Assembly (NCBI RefSeq): GCF_900231165.1
Contig: NZ_LT960614.1
Coordinates: forward strand, 2,106,550-2,170,549
DNA from: Hartmannibacter diazotrophicus
Lineage (GTDB): Bacteria; Pseudomonadota; Alphaproteobacteria; Rhizobiales; Pleomorphomonadaceae
Length of the DNA: 64,000 nucleotides
Direction: 5' to 3'
The notes under the pieces are model-generated. The model saw nothing but the letters and a program-made list of their open reading frames with translations. It did not search any database and was not told where the DNA came from. Both the position numbers and the translations under genes were made by a program. The stretch's first letter is position 1, and every line of letters starts with the position of its first letter. Positions 60,453 to 64,000 of this stretch are shown here, in pieces.

Positions 60453-61591
60453 CCGAACGCTTTTCCTTCCAGATCCACGCAACCGACGGCAAGGCGCGGC
60501 GCGGCACGATCACCACGCCGCACGGCAAGGTGCGCACGCCGGCCTTCATGCCGGTCGGAACGCAGGGCACGGTGAAGGCGATGTTCATGGATGATGTGCG
60601 CAGCACCGGCGCCGACGTCATCCTCGGCAACACCTATCACCTGATGCTGCGGCCGGGCGCCGAGCGTGTGGCAAGGCTCGGCGGCCTGCACGCGTTCAGC
60701 CGCTGGCCGCACACGATCCTGACCGATAGCGGCGGCTTCCAGGTCATGTCGCTGGCGCAGATTCGCAAGCTCACCGAGAAGGGCGTGACCTTTCAGAGCC
60801 ATATCGACGGATCGCGCCACGAGATGACGCCGGAACGGTCCATCGAGATTCAGGGCCTCCTCGGTTCCGATATCCAGATGCAGCTCGACGAGTGCCTCCG
60901 GCTGCCAGCGACAGCGAAGGAGATCGACCGGGCGATGCGCCTGTCGCTGCGCTGGGCTGCTCGCTCGCGCGAGAAATTCGTCGCGATGGGCGGACCGGAA
61001 AAGGGGCAGGGGCTCTATGGCATCGTTCAGGGCGGCGACGACGCGGCTCTTCGCGCGGTGTCAGCCGCCGAACTCGCCTCCATGCCCTTCGAGGGCTATT
61101 CCATCGGCGGTCTCGCGGTCGGCGAGCCGCAGGATGTCATGCTGCAGATGCTGGACATCGTCTGTCCGCTGCTGCCGGCGGAAAAGCCACGCTACCTGAT
61201 GGGCGTCGGCACGCCGGACGACATCATCAAGTCGGTTGCGCGCGGCGTCGACCAGTTCGACTGCGTCATGCCCACGCGCGCCGGGCGTCATGGTCTGGCC
61301 TTCACCCGCTTCGGCAAGATCAACCTGAAGAACGCCCGCCACGCGGACGATCCGCGTCCGCTGGATGAGGAAAGTTCGTGCCCCGCGGCGCGGGATTATT
61401 CGAGAGCCTATCTGCATCACCTGGTGCGCTCGGGCGAGGCGCTGGGCGCCATGCTTCTGACATGGGCCAATGTCGCCTATTACCAGAGCCTGATGCAGGG
61501 CATTCGCGATGCCATCGAGGAAGGCCGCTATGCCGACTTCATGGCCGAGACGAGCGAGGCATGGGCACGCGGCGACTTGCAGCCGCTGTAG
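60449..61591 (+). CDS. tgt: Queuine tRNA-guanine transglycosylase
   Basis: 380-aa enzyme exchanging guanine 34 for preQ1. Active-site signatures: [11 protein letters not shown] and the nucleophile region GIVQGG. The zinc region reads [19 protein letters not shown], where the usual C-x-C-x2-C triplet keeps only one Cys while the His is present; otherwise the sequence is normal. Last gene of the plus-strand block. Confidence 0.96.
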   Translation: MTERFSFQIHATDGKARRGTITTPHGKVRTPAFMPVGTQGTVKAMFMDDVRSTGADVILGNTYHLMLRPGAERVARLGGLHAFSRWPHTILTDSGGFQVMSLAQIRKLTEKGVTFQSHIDGSRHEMTPERSIEIQGLLGSDIQMQLDECLRLPATAKEIDRAMRLSLRWAARSREKFVAMGGPEKGQGLYGIVQGGDDAALRAVSAAELASMPFEGYSIGGLAVGEPQDVMLQMLDIVCPLLPAEKPRYLMGVGTPDDIIKSVARGVDQFDCVMPTRAGRHGLAFTRFGKINLKNARHADDPRPLDEESSCPAARDYSRAYLHHLVRSGEALGAMLLTWANVAYYQSLMQGIRDAIEEGRYADFMAETSEAWARGDLQPL

Positions 61592-61634
61592 CCGTATCCT
61601 ATCTACGCCGTCCCGGTTCGCCGGGGTGATCCGC

Positions 61635-62084
61635 TCAGGCCGAAACGCGCGGCTCGTCCAGAAGCTTGCATCCTGAAATCCGCCAGCTTCCGTCCGGCTG
61701 CTGCTCGACGGCATAAAGGGCTGTCCAGTCCTTGCCGTCCGGGCCGACGACGAAGACTTCCTGAACAAGGTTGCCCTTCACCTCGCGCAGCCGCCCGAAG
61801 GCGACGGACTTGGGACGATAGACCGGCTGGTAGCCGCCCTTGACCATCGACATGAAAGTCTCGGGGTTGACGAACTGGCGTTGCAGCACCGGCGAGGCGA
61901 AGGAATAGGCCCTGGTGCTGTCGTCGGAGCGGAAGGCATCGATCTGGCTGGAAATCAGGGCCTCGATGGCCCGGGTTTCGGCCAGGGTGGGATCCTGCGC
62001 TCGCGCAGGACCCTGCATCAGCAGGAAGGCGGCGGCAAAGAGCGCGCCGGCAAATGACTGAAGTGAACCACGCATGTGCAACAT
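61635..62084 (-). CDS. Secreted DUF4864 protein
   Basis: 149-aa protein with signal peptide (SFAGALFAAAFLLMQGPARAQ) and DUF4864 features: IEALISSQIDAFRSDDSTRAYSFASPVLQRQF and ALYAVEQQPDGSWRISGCKLL. ATG at 62084 follows GGAGGTG. NTF2-like fold expected; function unknown. Convergent with tgt. Confidence 0.85.
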   Translation of the reverse strand: MLHMRGSLQSFAGALFAAAFLLMQGPARAQDPTLAETRAIEALISSQIDAFRSDDSTRAYSFASPVLQRQFVNPETFMSMVKGGYQPVYRPKSVAFGRLREVKGNLVQEVFVVGPDGKDWTALYAVEQQPDGSWRISGCKLLDEPRVSA

Positions 62085-62485
62085 AGCACCTCCAGAAAGA
62101 CTGTCCCAAAGACATCCTCTCATGGCGCGTCGTTGCGTGCGTCCTCAAACAGCAGGGTGAGCGAAGCGGCACGCCACGCGTCATGCTGATGGAAAAGGAT
62201 AGCACAAACTTCCCGTCCGCAAAGAGCGGGCGATGAAGTTTTGTGCTGCGTAAAATATAGTCGACCCGAGCCGCCGGGCAGGATAGGCCTTGTTTGCCGG
62301 GCGAACCGCGCGAGCGGAAGGCGGCAAACCGGCGTGTGGGAAAGGCCGATCTTTCCTCGTCCGGGTGCACACTATATTTAGGGCTTCGGGATAGCCAAGA
62401 CAGGCGGCGGGATGTAACGATCCGCTCAACGATGGAGCGAAGTTCGGCCTGAAAACGGCCGGCGGCAGGAAGGTTCGAGGAAAGA
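62085..62485. promoter_or_regulatory. Divergent intergenic region upstream of clpP with long inverted repeat
   Basis: 401 bp. An imperfect inverted repeat (62201-62247, arms AGCACAAACTTC and GAAGTTTTGTGCT) may be an attenuator or regulator site. A TATATT box at 62373-62378 about 110 bp before clpP is a weak -10 candidate. Heat-shock sigma boxes were looked for and not convincingly found. Confidence 0.45.
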
Positions 62486-63118
62486 ATGAAGGATCCGGTC
62501 GAATATTACATGAACGCGCTGGTGCCGATGGTTGTCGAGCAGACGAATCGCGGCGAGCGGGCCTATGACATTTTTTCGCGCCTGCTGAAGGAGCGGATCA
62601 TCTTCATCACCGGCCCGATCGAAGACACCGTTGCGACGCTCGTCAGCGCCCAGCTCCTTTTCCTTGAGGCGGAGAACCCGACCAAGGAGATCGCGATCTA
62701 CATCAATTCGCCCGGCGGCGTGGTGACGTCCGGTCTTGCGATCTACGACACGATGCAGTTCATCCGTCCGAAGATATCGACGCTCTGCATCGGTCAGGCG
62801 GCCTCGATGGGTTCGCTGCTGCTCGCTGCCGGCGAAAAGGGCATGCGCTTCTGCCTGCCGAACGCACGCATCATGGTGCATCAGCCCTCGGGCGGTTTCC
62901 GCGGGCAGGCGTCTGACATCATGCTGCACGCTCAGGAGATTCTGAAGATCAAGCGCCGCCTCAACGAAATCTACGTCAAGCACACCGGCCGCGAACTCGA
63001 TGCGATCGAGGAGGCGCTGGAGCGTGACAATTTCATGACGGCCGAACAGGCGAAGGACTTTGGCCTGATCGACAAGGTGATCGAAAGCCGTGTCGCGCTG
63101 GACGGTGATGCGTCCTGA
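62486..63118 (+). CDS. clpP: ATP-dependent Clp protease proteolytic subunit
   Basis: 210-aa ClpP. Catalytic Ser in [16 protein letters not shown], His in [17 protein letters not shown], Asp in [19 protein letters not shown]-type context. Assembles into the 14-mer degradation chamber that works with ClpX. The family length is normal. Confidence 0.97.
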   Translation: MKDPVEYYMNALVPMVVEQTNRGERAYDIFSRLLKERIIFITGPIEDTVATLVSAQLLFLEAENPTKEIAIYINSPGGVVTSGLAIYDTMQFIRPKISTLCIGQAASMGSLLLAAGEKGMRFCLPNARIMVHQPSGGFRGQASDIMLHAQEILKIKRRLNEIYVKHTGRELDAIEEALERDNFMTAEQAKDFGLIDKVIESRVALDGDAS

Positions 63119-63468
63119 CAGGGTTTGCGGCGACCTGGCGCAGGGGCTGCGCAAGTGGACGCGGCAATGAGGAAATTGGCAGGAGGCGCGGCATCCGCTC
63201 GTCTCTTGCCGGGCGGAATATGAGGTTTTCCGAAGGCTTGAAGGTCCGCATTTCTACGGCTGGATCTCTGGTCAAAGCCTCATAGCCCGTTAAGTATATA
63301 TTGATCCCTGGGCCCCCAACATGTTCTGATCGCTTCAAGCGTGATTTGTATCGGGTGTAGGGTTGAAAGGATCTCCTTGGTGTCGGGGCCTTGGCGGCGG
63401 ATGCGTCGCGAGGGGACACCTGGGCAAGTGCGGACGGCAACGTCCGACAACCGAGCAGGAACCGATTG
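63119..63468. other. Gap between clpP and clpX
   Basis: 350 bp. Contains an AT-rich TTAAGTATATATTG stretch at 63292-63305 that could hold the clpX -10 box. No small gene seen. Confidence 0.4.
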
Positions 63469-64000
63469 ATGACCAAAGTCAACGGCGGCGAGTCGAAGAA
63501 CACGCTCTATTGTTCGTTCTGCGGCAAGAGCCAGCACGAGGTCCGCAAGCTGATTGCAGGGCCCACCGTTTTCATCTGTGACGAATGTGTCGAACTCTGC
63601 ATGGATATTATCCGTGAGGAGTCGAAGTCCAATCTCGTGAAATCACGCGATGGCGTGCCGACGCCGGGTGAAATCCGCGCTGTGCTGGACGACTATGTCA
63701 TCGGGCAGCAGCAGGCCAAGAAGGTTCTGTCGGTCGCGGTTCACAACCACTACAAGCGCCTGAACCACGCCGCCAAGAATTCCGACGTCGAGCTGGCCAA
63801 GTCCAACATCATGCTGATCGGACCCACCGGCTGCGGCAAGACCCTGCTCGCCCAGACGCTCGCCCGCATCATCGACGTGCCGTTCACGATGTCCGACGCG
63901 ACGACGCTGACCGAAGCCGGCTATGTTGGCGAGGACGTGGAGAACATCATCCTCAAGCTGCTCCAGGCCGCCGACTACAACGTCGAGCGTGCCCAGCGCG
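63469..64000 (+). CDS. clpX: ClpX ATPase subunit (N-terminal part; runs off window)
   Basis: The first 177 codons of ClpX are visible. The N-terminal zinc-binding domain has CSFCGKSQ and ICDECVELC; the AAA+ domain begins at [18 protein letters not shown] and includes Walker A GPTGCGKT. It unfolds substrates and feeds them to ClpP. The 3' end lies beyond the window. Confidence 0.97.
   Translation, partial: MTKVNGGESKNTLYCSFCGKSQHEVRKLIAGPTVFICDECVELCMDIIREESKSNLVKSRDGVPTPGEIRAVLDDYVIGQQQAKKVLSVAVHNHYKRLNHAAKNSDVELAKSNIMLIGPTGCGKTLLAQTLARIIDVPFTMSDATTLTEAGYVGEDVENIILKLLQAADYNVERAQR

Noticed and set aside
63238-63300. CTTGAA at 63238 as a heat-shock promoter for clpX
   Set aside because: No CCCCAT-like -10 element at suitable distance was found.

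Overview
The window looks like a high-GC member of the Rhizobiales (Hyphomicrobiales). The right-hand housekeeping block (gyrA, coaD, two cyclophilins, queA-tgt, a DUF4864 gene, clpP, clpX), the NDUFS4-like complex I subunit and a lipid A modification cluster are typical of that order. These assignments come from reading the translated sequence; no database search was run.

Positions 1-1054 hold the C-terminal part of an unrecognised protein. From about 1250 to at least 39670 lies a largely intact prophage. Its leftward early operon (4421 down to 1254) encodes small proteins, a GapR-type nucleoid protein, a secreted nuclease, an excisionase-like protein and a tyrosine integrase. The immunity region (4450-6540) has a LexA-like repressor, a Cro-like protein, two small lipoproteins and five or six copies of a 17-bp operator around two near-identical promoters. 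A rightward regulation and replication operon (6258-11562) follows. It is interrupted by minus-strand cargo genes and includes a replication protein whose gene carries iteron-like repeats. A second cargo insertion at 11563-13312 has since taken an IS5-family element.

The virion genes run 13265-37870. The head is of lambda type (small terminase, GpA-type large terminase, GpB-type portal, gpW, S49 protease, decoration protein, E-type capsid protein). The tail is contractile and P2-like (V, W, J, I, H, sheath, tube, E/E' with a GGGAAAG frameshift site, tape measure, U, X, D). A repeat-rich fibre protein and a lysis cassette (membrane-domain/lysozyme fusion plus Rz/Rz1) follow.

From about 39700 to 46990 the sequence is visibly AT-richer and partly decayed. 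It holds two O-acyltransferases, a family 2 glycosyltransferase, a zincin-like protein, a zinc-ribbon protein, a broken DNA adenine methylase and a 3' gene fragment. The acyltransferases and glycosyltransferase suggest surface-polysaccharide modification. Whether this region belongs to the same prophage or to remnants of another element is not settled, and I could not find the attachment sites.

Host chromosome is clear from tRNA-Pro (46997) onward: NDUFS4-like gene, tRNA-Arg, then an ArnT-like transferase, a PAP2 phosphatase fused to a polyprenyl-phosphate glycosyltransferase, and a LABN membrane protein. Together these three fit a pathway that makes a lipid-linked sugar and attaches it to lipid A or LPS core. 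DUF4399, MarC and the housekeeping block follow, ending inside clpX.
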